From Dermacentor variabilis (lineage: Eukaryota > Arthropoda > Arachnida > Ixodida > Ixodidae): a DNA stretch of 64,000 bases. Positions 9,669 through 21,494 of this stretch are shown here, in pieces (position 1 is the stretch's first letter; each line of letters begins with the position of its first letter). The position numbers and the translations under genes were made by a program. The notes beneath the pieces were generated by a model that was given only the letters and a program-made list of their open reading frames with translations, searched no databases and was not told the origin of the DNA. The stretch is taken from NCBI RefSeq assembly GCF_050947875.1, contig NC_134568.1, forward strand, positions 215,121,678 through 215,185,677, in the 5' to 3' direction.

Positions 9669-9755
9669 TGAAATGCGGCCGCCGTGGCCGGAATTCGATC
9701 CCGCGACCTCGTGCTCAGAAGCACAACACCATAGCTACTGAGCAACCACGGCGGG

Positions 9756-10613
9756 TTCTGCCTCAAAAATAAGTACTGGTCTGGGAACGATCGCGATGTC
9801 ATTTGTGTTGGTCTCATTTCGCTCTTCTTTTTTGGGGACTGAGATGGCTATGCACTCAGATGGATGTCAATTTTTTCCTGCGTGGACAAAAAAAAAAGAG
9901 GGAATTCTCTATCGTAAGTCTTGCATCTACAGCGGGAAGGCAAAGTGTTGACGTCGGGTGTCAGCGCGTGCCGCGGAAGAGGTCAGTGCGTGTCCCGAGT
10001 CTCGGACAGTGGTCACGATCGCGGCTGTTGGCGCAGCCGATGAGGTATATAGCTTCCATGTAGCAGCCGTATAGCGTCGCCTTAATTTCCGGTGCGTCCT
10101 TCTTCGCGCGCGCTGCAGCACCAAAAGTGCACCGGAAATTAATGTGACGCCATCCCTATTGAGGGTGTGAGGAGGAGGGAAGTGCTGCGCCTTGTGAGGT
10201 AGGCTCGTGACCGCGCGATTTACCGCCAGGAAGCGAGCACACCTTGGAGGTAGATATGTGGAGCTCTTTGCATATGTAACGGCTTCTCCATACGGCGGCC
10301 AGGTAAAGTGCTCCATTTGCAGTTGTTGGTCCCGGCTGCGTATTTGTCGATCATATCGATTGCTGTCACTCTGCCCGAAAAGGAACTTGCTGCTCATATT
10401 CTAGGTGAGAGAGTATCATGGGACTTGACCTGTTGCATAAAGTTCGATAAAAAAAAAAACAGAAAATAAGAAACAAAAATGAAAGAAAAGAAACGGGCAT
10501 ATCGTGCGCAACGTGGGAAACGATATGTTACGCGAAACATTTTGCAGGTATCTGTCTATCCAGTATCGATCGTTTGGGGTTCGGCAAAGCGTAATCTGGC
10601 GGATGAACATGTT
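9756..10613. other. No gene recognised
   Basis: Unique-looking sequence with short purine tracts (9889-9900, 10448-10460). ACCGGAAATTAATGTGACG at 10131 is partly complementary to CGTCGCCTTAATTTCCGGTG at 10074, a loose inverted pair of about 18 bases around 10074-10150. No coding family recognised. Confidence 0.4.
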
Positions 10614-10845
10614 TGTACCCGCCGTGGTGACGCAGTAGCTGCGGCGTTGCGCTGCTTAGGATCGAATCCCTGCCGCGGCCGCCGCGTTTCGATGGAGGCG
10701 AAATGAAAAAAAAAAAACCATGTAGCGGGCACATCAAAGCACATCAAAGAACCCCGGGTGTTCGAAATTAATCCGGTGTCCTCTACTATGGCGCGCCTCA
10801 TAATCGTATCGTGGTTCTGGCACGCAAAACAGCGGAATTCAAGTT
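10614..10845 (+). mobile_element. SINE type A copy (diverged)
   Basis: Head CCCGCCGTGGTGACGCAGTA with box B-like AGGATCGAATCCC, then TTTCGATGGAGGCGAAATG, an A run, AAAGAACCCCGGGTG, and a tail with CGCCTCATAATCGTATCGTGG and GGCACGCAAAAC. The order of blocks matches the copy at 61357-61588. Several substitutions make it an old copy. Confidence 0.75.
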
Positions 10846-11398
10846 TTTAAAGTTTGAACGCATTTGTTAAGGCGAGCAATTGGGGTGTGCGTGAGGCGTG
10901 CGTATGCGTGACGACAGCGGAAAGGCGACGGCACGACGATTTATTTATTTCACTCCGACCGAAAAACGTTACAGCTTGGGTCTATACCGAAGGCGATACA
11001 TGCAATGTGACGTGGCGTCTCAAACCCCCAGCAGCTGCCACGTCGAGCGGACTGGGGCGATGTCGGAGGAGAGTGCGTCTATGTCGAGGGTGGTGCAGTG
11101 TGACATAGCATATCAAAGCTACCACAAGGGATTCAACGATGGAAGAAACTGGGGCGCTTTCGCTTTTATGAACAACTTTTCGCCATGCGACGTGACGCAC
11201 TCGAAAGGACAGTGGTAAGGCTGGCAACTCGCGTGTACCATTCTTGCGTATGTGGCATGCGCAGACGTGTGCTGTCTCTCTCTCTCTCTTTTCCTTAACG
11301 CACGAGCCACAAGGCGCGAGAAGAACTTATATATGCGTATGTATAGGCTCCATCCAGTGAACAGGCGGCGCCATTGAGCAGCAGCAGCGGTGCCTAGC
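10846..11398. other. No gene recognised
   Basis: Holds a 106-residue plus-strand open frame (10898-11218) with no recognisable family. TGCAATGTGACGTGG (11001) and CGACGTGACGCAC (11188) recur loosely. A (CT)n run lies at 11274-11290. Confidence 0.35.
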
Positions 11399-11790
11399 GG
11401 ATGGATGGATGGATGGATGTTATGAGCGTCCCCTTTAGAACGGGGCGGTGGGTTGCGCCACCAAGCTCTTGCTGTTATATTGCCTAATGTCCTACCTAGG
11501 TTAAACAATTAAAAAAAAGAAAAAAAAGACACTATGAACTCCCGCAACTAAATTTTTTGATCCCCTATTGCGAACTCTGCTTTTGTACGTCTCCGTTTAT
11601 CGTCTCTCTACTCTTCTTCCATCCATCCTCCAATCGCCTCTTACTAATGCCTATTGCGGACTTGTTTATCTTTCCACTGCTCCCGCTGAACCCAAGGGCT
11701 TCAAGGAGGTCAGTGGTGCCTAAATCCACCGCTGGGTAGACGTCTTCACATTCTAACAAAACAAACTCCATCGTTTCCCTAGTAAGTTTC
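11399..11790 (-). repeat. Probable retroelement 3' end with (CATC)n tail
   Basis: On the minus strand an open segment (11771-11565) gives LLEALGFSG, ISKRRLEDGWKKS and QKQSSQ with a stop. An A/T run follows, then GGCGCAACCCACCGCCCCG and a tail of (CATC)n at 11399-11420. Coding end, A-rich stretch and simple tail is the layout of a retroelement 3' end, and the block feels familiar from tick genomes. The family was not identified. Confidence 0.4.
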
Positions 11791-12402
11791 CATAGTTTCC
11801 CTGAGCAGCGGTGCCGCGCTACTCAGCGCCGCCTGTGGCGAGCGGCGCGACACTGGGAAGGTGGGAAGACAGCTAAATTTAAACTTCGTGCACATGCCAC
11901 CGAAAGCCTCACGTATATCCGTGATTCGTCGTTTTCTGTGTAAATGAAGGTGCAAGCGTGGTCCTCGGTTAGTGTCACAGTAAATCCTACTGTGACCCTA
12001 ACATCGATGTCACTAAACTGGCACCCTGAAAACGTTGTGGTTCTAATAGGTTGACCGATTTTTAATCGGCGCCTCGCTGTTGACGACGCATGCCTCATTT
12101 CGTTCCGGCGTGTTGTAAGCCGCGGCCTATCATTTGATGCCCGAGTCACATTGTTACTTTAGATCACCATACAGCTCGATCCGGACCGGGTACAGCTGCA
12201 CGGTCACTTTGGATCGCGATTTTGCTCTATATGTGTTCAACGGATCGCGATCCGCGCATCGAGTTCAAACTTCACGATCGTAGACTGTCGTCAGCACCGT
12301 CATTCCTGTTGAGCTAAACTAATTCCTTTCGAATTGTTGGACCGTGTAGCACTGACTATGCTTAATCGAAATTGGGAAATTTGATCCGGTCGGGCGCGAT
12401 AT
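11791..12402. other. No gene recognised
   Basis: A 108-residue minus-strand open frame (11823-12149) shows no family signature. TAAATCCTACTGTGACCCTAA (11970-11990) and GGATCGCGATCCG (12242) are the only small palindromic features noted. Confidence 0.35.
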
Positions 12403-14230
12403 TGATTGAAGTTGAAGTTTATTCAAAATAGGAAAAGTACACTGGAAATGTTCTACAGGACATCTCAATCCCTAGCTCAAGGCTAGTTGGGATCCATACT
12501 AGCTATAATTTACAATCTTAACAGCAATACGAAAAATCATATATACATAAACATTCATTTATAAACGCAAGGCAGGGTACGTGTAACAGCTACGAGGAAC
12601 GCACAGAAAGGAATTTCTATTTAGTAAATTATACACTGAAAGTGAAAAAGGTAAACATATGTACACCATCGAGATGAAAACTTTATGCAGATAATACTAG
12701 TGAGTGATAATGGGATCTGACTGATATTGAAAAACATTTTGCTTTTTTACTTCCGATGGTAAGCTTTTCCATAGGAGTGCTCCAGTGTTTAACCTTCGCC
12801 TTCCATATACATTGTGCATTTTTGGCAAGAGAAAATTTTCCTTAAGTGCGCTGCGTGCATTGCTTTTGGAATGTAAAAAAATTGATACACTTAAAAGACG
12901 GTAAGTGGTTATGCTATTATGAGTATGCAATATAGTTTTAAGATTCAGTAATAAATTAAAAGGCAGTGTATTTAAACTTTGAAACAGCGGCATTGATTTA
13001 GCATTGTAATCCGAAAAAGTCATAAATCACAAGGCCCTTTTCTGAAGAAGTACAATAGGTTCTACATATGAAACGTACGTGTTAACCCAAGATGCAATAC
13101 AGTAGGATAGATGGCTATGGAATATGCTAAAGTAAATTGTTCTCAGAGTGGCAGTGTCGAAGTAATAACGGCATTTGTACAGCATAAAATAAGCCTTGCT
13201 CAACTTTTTACGCAGCAATGCAATGTGAGGCTTCCAATGAAGATGCTCGTCTAGTGTGATACCCAAGTATAGAATTGAACTCACCCGCTCAAGTATATTA
13301 TGGTTTAGAGAAAGCGACTGATAATCGCTTAGTGGTGCTTTCCACGAAGAAATAAAGAGAATATATTTAGTTTTCTTGACAGAGTTAGCTTATTTGATGC
13401 GAACCACTGGTTAACACTTCGAAGTTCATTATTAGCCACTTGAAACGTTTTGTCCAAGGAGTCTAGCGCACAAAGTAGAACATTGTCATCTGCATACATC
13501 ACAGCAGAGAAGTTTTCTAAGGCATCAGGAAGATCGTTTACAAATAAAGAAAAAGATATTGGCCCCAGTACTGAGCCTTGTGGGACCCCTGTAACAATGT
13601 CAGAAACGTCGGATTTGGTATCTGCAATGGAAAGTAGTTTTCTGTTATTGAGATAGCTGCGGAAACATTGAACAGTTAGACCTCGAAAGCCATAGCATTC
13701 TAACTTATTTAGCAGTATGTCATGATCCACAGTGTCAAACGCTTTTCTCACGTCTAGAAATATGCCGAGGACACTTTTGTTGTTGTTCAAGTTAGAATTT
13801 ATCTAGTCAGACAAAGCTACTACTGCTGTGCTTGTCGATCTTTTAGCTCGAAAACCATGCTGGCAATAATACAACATGTATTCACGTTGAAAAAATGAAG
13901 TGATTGGTTGGGCGATAAGTTTTTCAAAGACAGTGTTTAGGCAACTTAAGACAGATATAGGACGGTAGTTTTCTAATAAGTTATGGTCCCCATTTTTGTA
14001 AATTAGAATAACCTTAGCGATCTTTAGTAAGTCTGGATAGGTAGCAGTATAGAAAGAGAGATTGACTATTTTTTCTAATGGCTTGCACAGTATATCAATA
14101 CAATGCTTTAAGGCCACTGTGGATATTCCATCGTGACCAGTAGAATGTTTGAATGGCATGCCGTTAACTACGGACACTATCTCCTCCTCTGCAATGTCCA
14201 CAAAAGCAAACGAAAGTGACTGTGTGAAAG
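12403..14230 (-). pseudogene. CR1-like LINE 1, 5'-truncated reverse transcriptase
   Basis: Minus-strand RT from about 14230 to 12697, 3' UTR to 12403, ending AATAAACTTCAACTTCAATC, a short-repeat end as in CR1. Motifs in order: STGHDGISTVALK, NYRPISVLS, QHGFRAKRSTSTA, FLDVRKAFDTVDHDILL, GVPQGSVLGP, YADD intact at 13485-13496, then SNKLTL, SILYLGITLDEHLHW and a C-terminal GALLWKSLPSEVK. Breaks: in-frame stop near 13800, frameshift near 13378, in-frame stop near 13024 (LQKRAL to FMTFSDYNA). Few lesions imply a fairly recent copy. The CR1 label rests on the tail type and C-terminal pattern; a Jockey relative is the alternative. Confidence 0.85.
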
Positions 14231-14312
14231 TGACTGTGTGACTGAAATTGCCTGTGACTGTGACTGAAGTCACTTTGACTGTGAAATTGAAAGTGACTGT
14301 GTGACACCACGG
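14216..14312. repeat. GTGACT-rich low-complexity stretch
   Basis: Irregular reiteration of GTGACTGTGTGA and related hexamers directly at the truncated 5' border of the CR1-like LINE. It may be the insertion site or sequence expanded after insertion. Confidence 0.7.
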
Positions 14313-14513
14313 TACTCTAACGTTCTGTGTGCGTCGTCGTCGTCTGGCACTGCGCCAAACGAAAGCTTGTGCGGTTTTGAAGCAGTTATAAGCGGTCTGT
14401 CATGGCTCACCGCTGAACAGAGAACCGAGACCTACTTGCCGACGTAGTCGGCGCAACTGCGAGTCGCTTCGCGCGGCTATTGAGACAAACGAGCCCTTAT
14501 TTATCAGGTATTT

Positions 14514-14680
14514 TTATTCGCCAACATTATTCTCCTCAGCTTGCCCCACTTTGTAAACGTGTGGAAAAAGCGTCGGGTTGTTGTCAGGATGACTTTCGAT
14601 CGTGATTTTTTCTCCATTGACGAAATGCTTAGAGCATATCCTGGTTGATTCGTTTGTCACCCATTCGGAGACACTTGCAG
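14514..14680 (-). CDS. THAP-domain C-terminal exon (candidate)
   Basis: THAP domains are zinc-coordinating DNA-binding modules of chromatin proteins and P-element-type transposases. On the minus strand a splice acceptor TTTTTCAG (14681-14688) precedes an open segment reading ASVSEWVTN, STRICSKHFVNGEK and NNPTLFPHVYK, ending TAA at 14514-14516 with AATAAA overlapping the stop. CSKHF is the second zinc pair (Cys and His), and the NPTLFPHVY end fits the domain's closing hydrophobic motif. The first zinc cysteines would be on an upstream exon, not found within about 500 bases. It could be the last exon of a host gene or a captured transposase exon. Confidence 0.5.
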
Positions 14681-14689
14681 CTGAAAAAC

Positions 14690-17600
14690 GAGGTTTATTA
14701 ACCACGAGATCTGAATTTTTATGACGCGAATGTTAGTTGTTCATTTCATCATGTACAATAATCGAAGTTCAATATGCCCTTTTCGCAAGGCCTGATTTCG
14801 CTTGCGAATTCGTTTGCTTGCACATGGGCTTTGCTTTTGCAATGCAATTTCGAAAACGTAAAGTCGCAAGAAAAATCACGCCATGGGAAACTACGCCTCT
14901 GACACCAGCAACTGAAACGAGTATCGTCTATGAACTAGCGCTCACCAGCATAAAATATTGCTCAACAGACACGCCAGTGTTATCCTGATCATGCCAAATG
15001 CTAAGGCTACACACTAAGCAGTCGTCAAATCACCACAGTAGTCACAAATGGCTTTTAAATGTTGAGCAGCTGACCCGGCCACGACCGCTTAGCGTTGCAC
15101 AAGCTGCGAAACGCGCACTTGTAGCACGATTTACAAAAGAAACCCTTCTCACAAGCGCATGGCATTGCACTGTCGAACGACGTATCCGAAAAATAAAGGG
15201 GGGGGGGGGCAAGTAAAGCAAAACGGGCCCAACCGTCACCGACACGAATTGCGTTGCGCGTGAAGCAATACGCGTCCAGCCGGACGAGCCACAGAGCGAC
15301 CTTCCCAGTGCTGTCGCATCGCTACGGCAGATGGCGCCAGAGTAGCCTCAAACTCGACTGTACGGAGCATATACCAGGTATAGTCTATACTAGGTATACC
15401 AGGTAAGGAGACTGGTATGGGGTAAATGGTGATTCGTATTAAAATAAAATGTGTGCTTAGATACTTAAAGTAAAATATCGAATTATGCGCGTATTCAAAG
15501 CCCTGTGCTGCCTGGCAAACGCCCGCGTGTGGTTACGCCGCGCTAAGGCATCATGCCGCGAGTCTGCTTTCGGCAAGTCTGTCATGCTTGATTGAAGAGG
15601 CGGCGCTTTCTGCCACAGGCCACCCCTTAATAGTAGATGCTGGCTGCCAGCACATGTTGGCGGCGGTAAAGGCGATGCAATAGATATGCCAGGACCAGAA
15701 AGAAATGTAGCTCATACGAATTTTCCTTTACGGCCTAGTGACAGCGTGTCGCCAGCCCGACACGAAGGGGCAGCGTATAAATATCTAGAGCTGGATAGCA
15801 TTGTTAGACACGGTTGCTTGCTTCCTTTCCCAATGGATTGAATTTTTTCTTTATTTGTCTAACGAGAGCTGCATACTCTTATGCGCTGATGCAGAATGCG
15901 CACCGGCATTTTGACTTAAGCGGCCGTGTGAGTGCTGACACGTATGTAGGAGGGGGCGGGACCACGTTTGACGCATAACTTACGCAACGCGTGCTCGCGC
16001 TTTTTTTTGCTTTTTTTCATAGACTATATATGGTTCTTCACGGAATGTTTTTTTTTTTTGACAGGGGAGCCACAATGAAATTCAAAAAATGGCCGCAGCT
16101 TAAGCGTGCGCCCGTTGACTGTCGAGGTGTGCGCTTTGCACAAATGTGCGGTCGCTCACATCCGGGTGATCGTTATACACTGCATGAGAAAACGAGGACT
16201 TAATTATTTTTCTGCTTTCATTGCTCGAACTTTCGGGGACCTCCAAAATTATTCACTCCTATATCGCCGACAACTATAACCATATTTTATACGCTCCGTA
16301 TACAGCGTTTAAGCAGGCGTCGAACATTTAGTTCTCTACATCAATGCTGTTGATGTAGAGAGCTATCGCTATTCGTAGCGTGATTTATCGCTATCCGTAA
16401 CGCGCGAAAGCTCTTATGCACTGTTGTTCGGTGGCCCTCTGTCGGTAACTATAACGCGACTATTCTTTTGTTTAAAACGGGGGACTATGATGGTATCCTC
16501 TAGGTCCGGCAAGGTTTTGGTAGGCTAAGAGAGGCAGAGAGAAAAACAAAAGGAGAAAGACCTAACGGAATGACCCTTTCCCCTGCGGTATCGTGCTCTC
16601 CTATGTAACTTGATATGAAAAGGAGAAGAAGCATCAAACAAGAAACTCCCGTCTAGAAGCTATGACATGTACACGTCTGTATTCGGCAAACCGTATACGC
16701 ACGTGAGGTCTGGAAATCGCCAGGGTGCGATTATTATGTGTGTAGGCGAGAAGCATCCACTTACGGTTTCGGCACAAGAATATATAAGCGCGCTTCGGAG
16801 GTGGAAGCTATACCGCTGCAGTAGAAGGGAGATGGAGCTTCCTTATGTTGCAGAGACCAAAGTACAGTGCAGAACATTCACTGAGTACACGACTGCTGAT
16901 TCAATTTTCCGGCTGTAGTGTTCTCTTGGTGTGCGCCAGCCCTTTATTTACCCGTCTGCACGAACATTGCACAGAGAAACGTTCGGAACGCCGACGTTGA
17001 CTGCTACTTTGTTAGATACGCGACCCATGGCAGCGTACACTTTATGTATACTGTGCAGTCGCACCCAAATGTGCACTTCGACATATGGTGCTGGCGGATA
17101 CTGCGGCCGAGATCGTTCTGTAAAGGTAAAAAAGAATGCACGAAAAAACAAACAAACGACAGAGCACTTTTCGAACCTCATAGAACACTTGAACTTGACG
17201 CGACGTGTTTCCTATGCACGACGCGTATGAGAAACACGTCGGTACAACACGAAGTGATAGGTCACGCGGGTGGACATCCTGCCCTTATTGACGCCTAGCG
17301 GATAACCTGCGCATGCGTCGTAGATCACGTGCTATAACTGAATAGAGCGTACTGCCGCATAACAAGCACCGCAGTATGATTTCGCTGCGGTTTTAATTTA
17401 TGAAAATTTGCGCCAACTGTTATTACGGTAGACGACGAGGACTACGTCGACGGTGTGACTGGATATATCGATTTGAGTCGAGAGCCCGGCAGCTGTCGTT
17501 GTCCATATTAATCTATCTGCTGAAATAAACAACTGGACTGCGGGCGAGAGCTACGCATTTGCTAAATACATCTCCAAATAACTAATAAGCCGTTAGTATT

Positions 17601-18036
17601 TGTTAGATGACGCTCTATATTTGTCCTATGTTCAGTCGTACGGCAGTGAGTAAGCGTCACGGTGTCCTGGCTTTTTGTGACAGTCGGAAGCAGAATATTG
17701 TGCACAATATGCGGAGGAAGTGTGTTTTCTCACAGCTACGCGAATGAGCTTTTGTTCTTTCGTTTTTTTTTTCGGTGATGAATAGACGCGTGTTTGGACA
17801 AGCTGGCTCCTACTGTTGCACGCGCGCAATCATGTGCGTGGATCGAAGCACATTGTTTTCCTACGAAAAGCGAAGAGCAGCTTGTTTGCTGAAGAGTCAG
17901 ATATCTGCTGATTTACTGCCAATATCCAATGTAAATAAATGCTAATTCTTTCAGTATTAGCATAGGACCTCCAAGTGTACGTATCTGGGAAACCCGTCTG
18001 GTGTCTCCTTGTCTGTGTGTTCTTTATTACTAGTGT
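14690..18036. other. Long stretch without recognisable gene
   Basis: No family recognised in open frames at 14737-14988, 16667-16918 and 16918-17298 (126 residues, Cys-rich but patternless). Small features: G run at 15199-15209; imperfect palindrome ATACCAGGTATAG...CTAGGTATACCAGGTA at 15370-15403; hairpin at 16333-16360. Composition is near even. It may be intronic or intergenic host DNA. Confidence 0.4.
16333..16360. repeat. 11-bp perfect hairpin
   Basis: CTCTACATCAA and TTGATGTAGAG separated by five bases. Short, isolated, and followed by a loose TATCGCTATTCGTA repeat. No function inferred. Confidence 0.7.
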
Positions 18037-18812
18037 TGTTAGATACGGGACCTTTCCCTGAGCCTCCTTCGAGTTCACCAGACCACATCGAATCGCGCCA
18101 CAGCTGATTAAGGAGCGCAGAAGCACATCTACCCCGTTCCCGAGGCGCGGCACGTGCAAACGAGTTGGCGTCCCCCACCTTGTGCGCCGCAGGTGGAGCT
18201 ATTCACTGCTTGACTCTTGCCGAAAGTGTAGCGGGAGCCTGGCACGGCTCCACGTAACGCAGGGCCCGAGCAAGGCTGCTTTGTAGCACTGAAACGTCGC
18301 CCCCTTCCGCTTATTGTGACGGACTTGCAAGCCAGCGAGGCAATACCGCAGAGAGAAGTAAGCGCTCGCACAATTGGGGCCCAAGGAGCGACCCTGTGCG
18401 CCGGGTGTGACACAATCGCACGGGCGCTTACCATTGGCCGAGAATGATGACACCTGAGCGGGCTCGCCGGTTGGCCGAAAATGGCGTCACCTGAGCGGGC
18501 TCGCCGATTGGCCGAACGTGACGTGACTTCGAGACACCGAAGTGCTTAAAAGCCAGGGCCCGGGAGCAGCAAGGGAGCATTCCTTCATTCATCTCTTTCG
18601 AGCTTCTTGCCACGGGCCGCAGCGTCCGAGTTGCTGCCGGCCCGTAATGACTCTATGACTGTTAATTTCTTGGTCCTCTCAGTGTAAATAATGTAAATAA
18701 ACCTCCAGTTTTTCATCTCAAAGTCCTCCTCAACCTCGGCCAACTCCCGCACCCAACGGCAAGGTCCAAAAATCTGGGGGACAGCAAATGGGATTGTCCT
18801 CCGAATCCTACA
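18037..18812 (+). mobile_element. Solo LTR (family 2)
   Basis: 776 bp, starts TGTTAGATACGGG and ends CGAATCCTACA, flanked by GTGT (18033-18036 and 18813-18816). In its upstream half a 38-bp unit, TTGGCCGA...CACCTGAGCGGGCTCGCCG, is repeated in tandem at about 18434-18520. A TATA-like CTTAAAAGCC follows near 18545, and AATAAA is at 18696-18701. The window's right end (63670-64000) holds a minus-strand relative. No internal gag-pol is adjacent. Confidence 0.83.
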
Positions 18813-19270
18813 GTGTGTGCCCCACTACATCTTGCTTCCTTTTTCTTTTTCTTCTCGCCTCACTTTAATCTTTCGTTTCTTATTACCTCGATCACGCAAT
18901 ACTGATGTATACCAAGGACTGCAAGTGGCTTGGCTAACATCTTGGGGCAGCTTTAGACGAACGCTGCTCTTTTACTCAAACATGTTTGTTATCATGCAGT
19001 GCTGATGTCAGTCTAATAGGCGGTGTCCCAACCAACGCACCAGAGACCGATGCACCCTCCGAGTAGCAGAAACAGGAAGACTATGCTTTTGCTGACTGCA
19101 TGCAGAAGCGATTGCTGGAGCCGGTAACACTTCATGGCCGCCATGTTTTGCGCACCACCTACTTGTGCGCGGGGGATGTGTACTTTCTATCTTACGTAAG
19201 CGAGAAATTGGTCGACATAGTTATGCCCACACACGAGCACCATATATACACATGTCATATGGGCGTTTAA
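18813..19270. other. No gene recognised
   Basis: Pyrimidine-rich start (18830-18880), otherwise featureless. No repeat shared with the rest of the window was noticed. Confidence 0.35.
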
Positions 19271-20049
19271 AGGGACTGACAACCAATTTTCATGGTGCCT
19301 CTTTTTTTTTTCTTTAGTGCGATGGAAGGCTTACCGGTCAGAGTGTCTAATCTTGAAGTACTAACGCGGAAAATGCCGTGGAACATTTTTTTATCAGAAT
19401 TTTTTTATCTGCAGTGGGAATGTAGTCGTTCACTAGAAGCATGCTGAAAACGGTGATAGGTGAGCGCGATAGCAATTATACGCCGGCATTAGTGGGATAC
19501 AGATAAGTGTGACCCTAACTGGGAGAGAGTAAGATTTTTTTTTTATCTAGTAGATGTTCCTGCCATTCATGTTTTCCGAATTGTTAAATTACTTCTGCGA
19601 TAATAGCTCCATGTTGTCGTGGTTTCCTGTCCAACTGCTTTGGTATTTAACCAGTCCAAACGAAACCAGTCGGACTGAAAACGAAACGACGCCTTTACAC
19701 ATGATACGGAGTTCAGCGTGTGGCCGTAGCCACGAGTGCGTTATTGATTTCCGAAGGATAGAATAATGCGCGAGTGTCTAATAATATGCCAACTGCAATT
19801 TTAAGCGATAGTTATGCTGTACTTAATAATAGTCGACTTACGTACTGTAATCTTGTAGAATACATCAGAAGTACAAAGATTTTATCGCCAGCACTCGCCA
19901 CCTACTGGTTTTTGAGACTTTCTTTACCACTTTAAAATTGCAATTCCTACTTTAATCGCGAACAGCGTGCTGGATTCTGTCACTATAAATCGTGGTCATA
20001 TCATTTCCATCATCGTTTCACAACACATTCTAGCCAGTTGTCAGTCCCT
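19271..20049. mobile_element. TTAA-flanked MITE (piggyBac-type candidate)
   Basis: Ends are inverted, AGGGACTGACAACC on the left and the complement GTTGTCAGTCCCT on the right, each abutting TTAA (19267-19270 and 20050-20053). TTAA target duplication is the hallmark of piggyBac transposition. The 779-bp interior is AT-rich without a transposase, so it would need enzyme supplied in trans. Superfamily is inferred from the target site only. Confidence 0.65.
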
Positions 20050-20511
20050 TTAAGCTTGGGCACGATTTTTCTCCCACTGTGCCAAGATGCTGGCGAATCG
20101 GTCTACTTCGTGTGGTCCCGCCAGCGCTTCTTTGATGCGAGGAGGAGTTCGAGGTGGACACGAGAAGCGCAATTCCTTGCGCACGTCTACAACATTCACA
20201 TAGTGTTGCGCTAAGGACCGCGGATAGTGCGAAGGGAAACATCGCGCCCTCCGCAGAAATTTCTGGGAGAAATCGAATCGAAAGGAAGCGTTACGACACC
20301 GAATATTGTAACATTAAACAAAAGAGTGAAAAAGAAAACGAGAAACCTCGAGTGTCATTCTTGGAGTACGTCGTTTTCGCGACGCATCCCCAGTGTTATC
20401 AGCCCTGTCCCGAGCGTGCGTCGCATTCCCTGTAGCCGGCGGGTTAGGCTTTTTGTTGGCAACGCAGTGTCGAGTTCAGTTTTCGCTCAATGTCAACAGC
20501 ACATGTTTGCG

Positions 20512-20514
<3 letters not shown>

Positions 20515-20552
<38 letters not shown>
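20515..20552. repeat. (GA)n run and retroelement-like tail
   Basis: GAGA repeat followed by AATATTTTATTGTCC, which on the minus strand reads as a polyadenylation-like end. A degenerate LINE or SINE tail is possible. Confidence 0.5.
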
Positions 20553-20555
<3 letters not shown>

Positions 20556-20630
20556 TATTGTCCAAACGGCTCATTGTCCGAGCCGTCGTCGCTGCTGTTA
20601 GCCAGCAGTGAGCACCGTGTTGAGTTAGAT

Positions 20631-20652
20631 GCGCAAAGCCACGCTTAATATA

Positions 20653-20730
<78 letters not shown>

Positions 20731-20744
20731 GCGTGGCTTTGCGC
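20631..20744. repeat. Hairpin: 19-bp arms around (TA)n
   Basis: GCGCAAAGCCACGCTTAATA (20631-20650) and its complement TATTAAGCGTGGCTTTGCGC (20726-20744) flank (TA)n (20656-20727). The right arm is repeated directly once more with one change (TTAAGCGTAGCTTTGCGCG, 20746-20764). Confidence 0.85.
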
Positions 20745-20764
20745 ATTAAGCGTAGCTTTGCGCG

Positions 20765-20881
20765 AAACACGAACCATGCGCTCACTGCTACGACGGGGAG
20801 AATGCCGGTCAGTGAGATACCGTTAGACTTCCGCTTTCAAAATAGCGCTCTTCCCGTGGGGTGGGGAAAAACAACCGAGGG

Positions 20882-20977
<96 letters not shown>

Positions 20978-21224
20978 TTACTCTTTTTTACCTCAAACCT
21001 CACAAGATTGGAATCACCTTTCTTCCGACATTGTTTCCATTAATGATAATACCCGATTTAAACTTGCCTTAGCTAACATTGTATAATTAGGATTTACCAT
21101 ACCTTAGCATGCTTTGTGATATTATGTTTATTATGTTCATTATTATTTTGTTATTATGTTACTATGCACTGTGTTTATTCTCTACCCGCTCCCCTCTGTA
21201 ATGCTTTGGCCCTGAGGGCAAAAA

Positions 21225-21286
<62 letters not shown>

Positions 21287-21481
21287 ATATATATATGTAT
21301 GTATATATGTATGTATATATGTATGTATAATGTTCTCTTGGAGGCCGTCATTTTCTTTTTCTTCCCCTTGGTTGTTTTTCCCCACCCCACGGGAAGAGCG
21401 CTATTTTGAAAGCGGAAGTCTAACGGTATCTCACTGACCGGCATTCTCCCCGTCGTAGCAGTGAGCGCATGGTTCGTGTTT
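20765..21481. repeat. Near-identical ~118-bp inverted repeat
   Basis: The arm 20765-20883 (begins GAAACACGAACCATGCGCTC) and the arm 21361-21481 are inverted copies with essentially one visible difference (CCGAGG against CCAAGG). The spacer holds two (TA)n arrays (20885-20975, 21231-21280), GTATA repeats, and a CR1-like 3' fragment. The arm sequence itself matches nothing I recognise. Confidence 0.87.
20977..21228 (+). pseudogene. CR1-like LINE 3' end (plus)
   Basis: Encodes the extreme C-terminus [25 protein letters not shown] and stop, the usual end of CR1-like proteins (…W..L…DIV…F…L…). Then comes a 3' UTR with ATTATGTT repeats and TTTGGCCCTGAGGGC. Truncated at its upstream edge by (TA)n. 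Confidence 0.65.
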
Positions 21482-21494
21482 CTGCACATTTTGT

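Larger units (their letters stand above)
8843..9755 (-). mobile_element. tRNA-derived SINE, type A (Ruka-like), split by an RTE fragment
   Basis: On the minus strand the tRNA-like head (9755-9669) has CCGCCGTGGTTGCTCAGTAG and box B GGGATCGAATTCC. The body and tail (8961-8843) have TTTAGGTGCACGTG, GGAGTCCTCCACTACGGCG and GGTTTTGGCACGTAAAACCC. The intact relative at 61357-61588 shows the two parts are contiguous in the family. Short GAAAT copies flank the inserted RTE. Confidence 0.8.

Noticed and set aside
10898..11218. Secreted-protein candidate (106 residues)
   Set aside because: No signal peptide, no cysteine pattern, no family; kept as unannotated.
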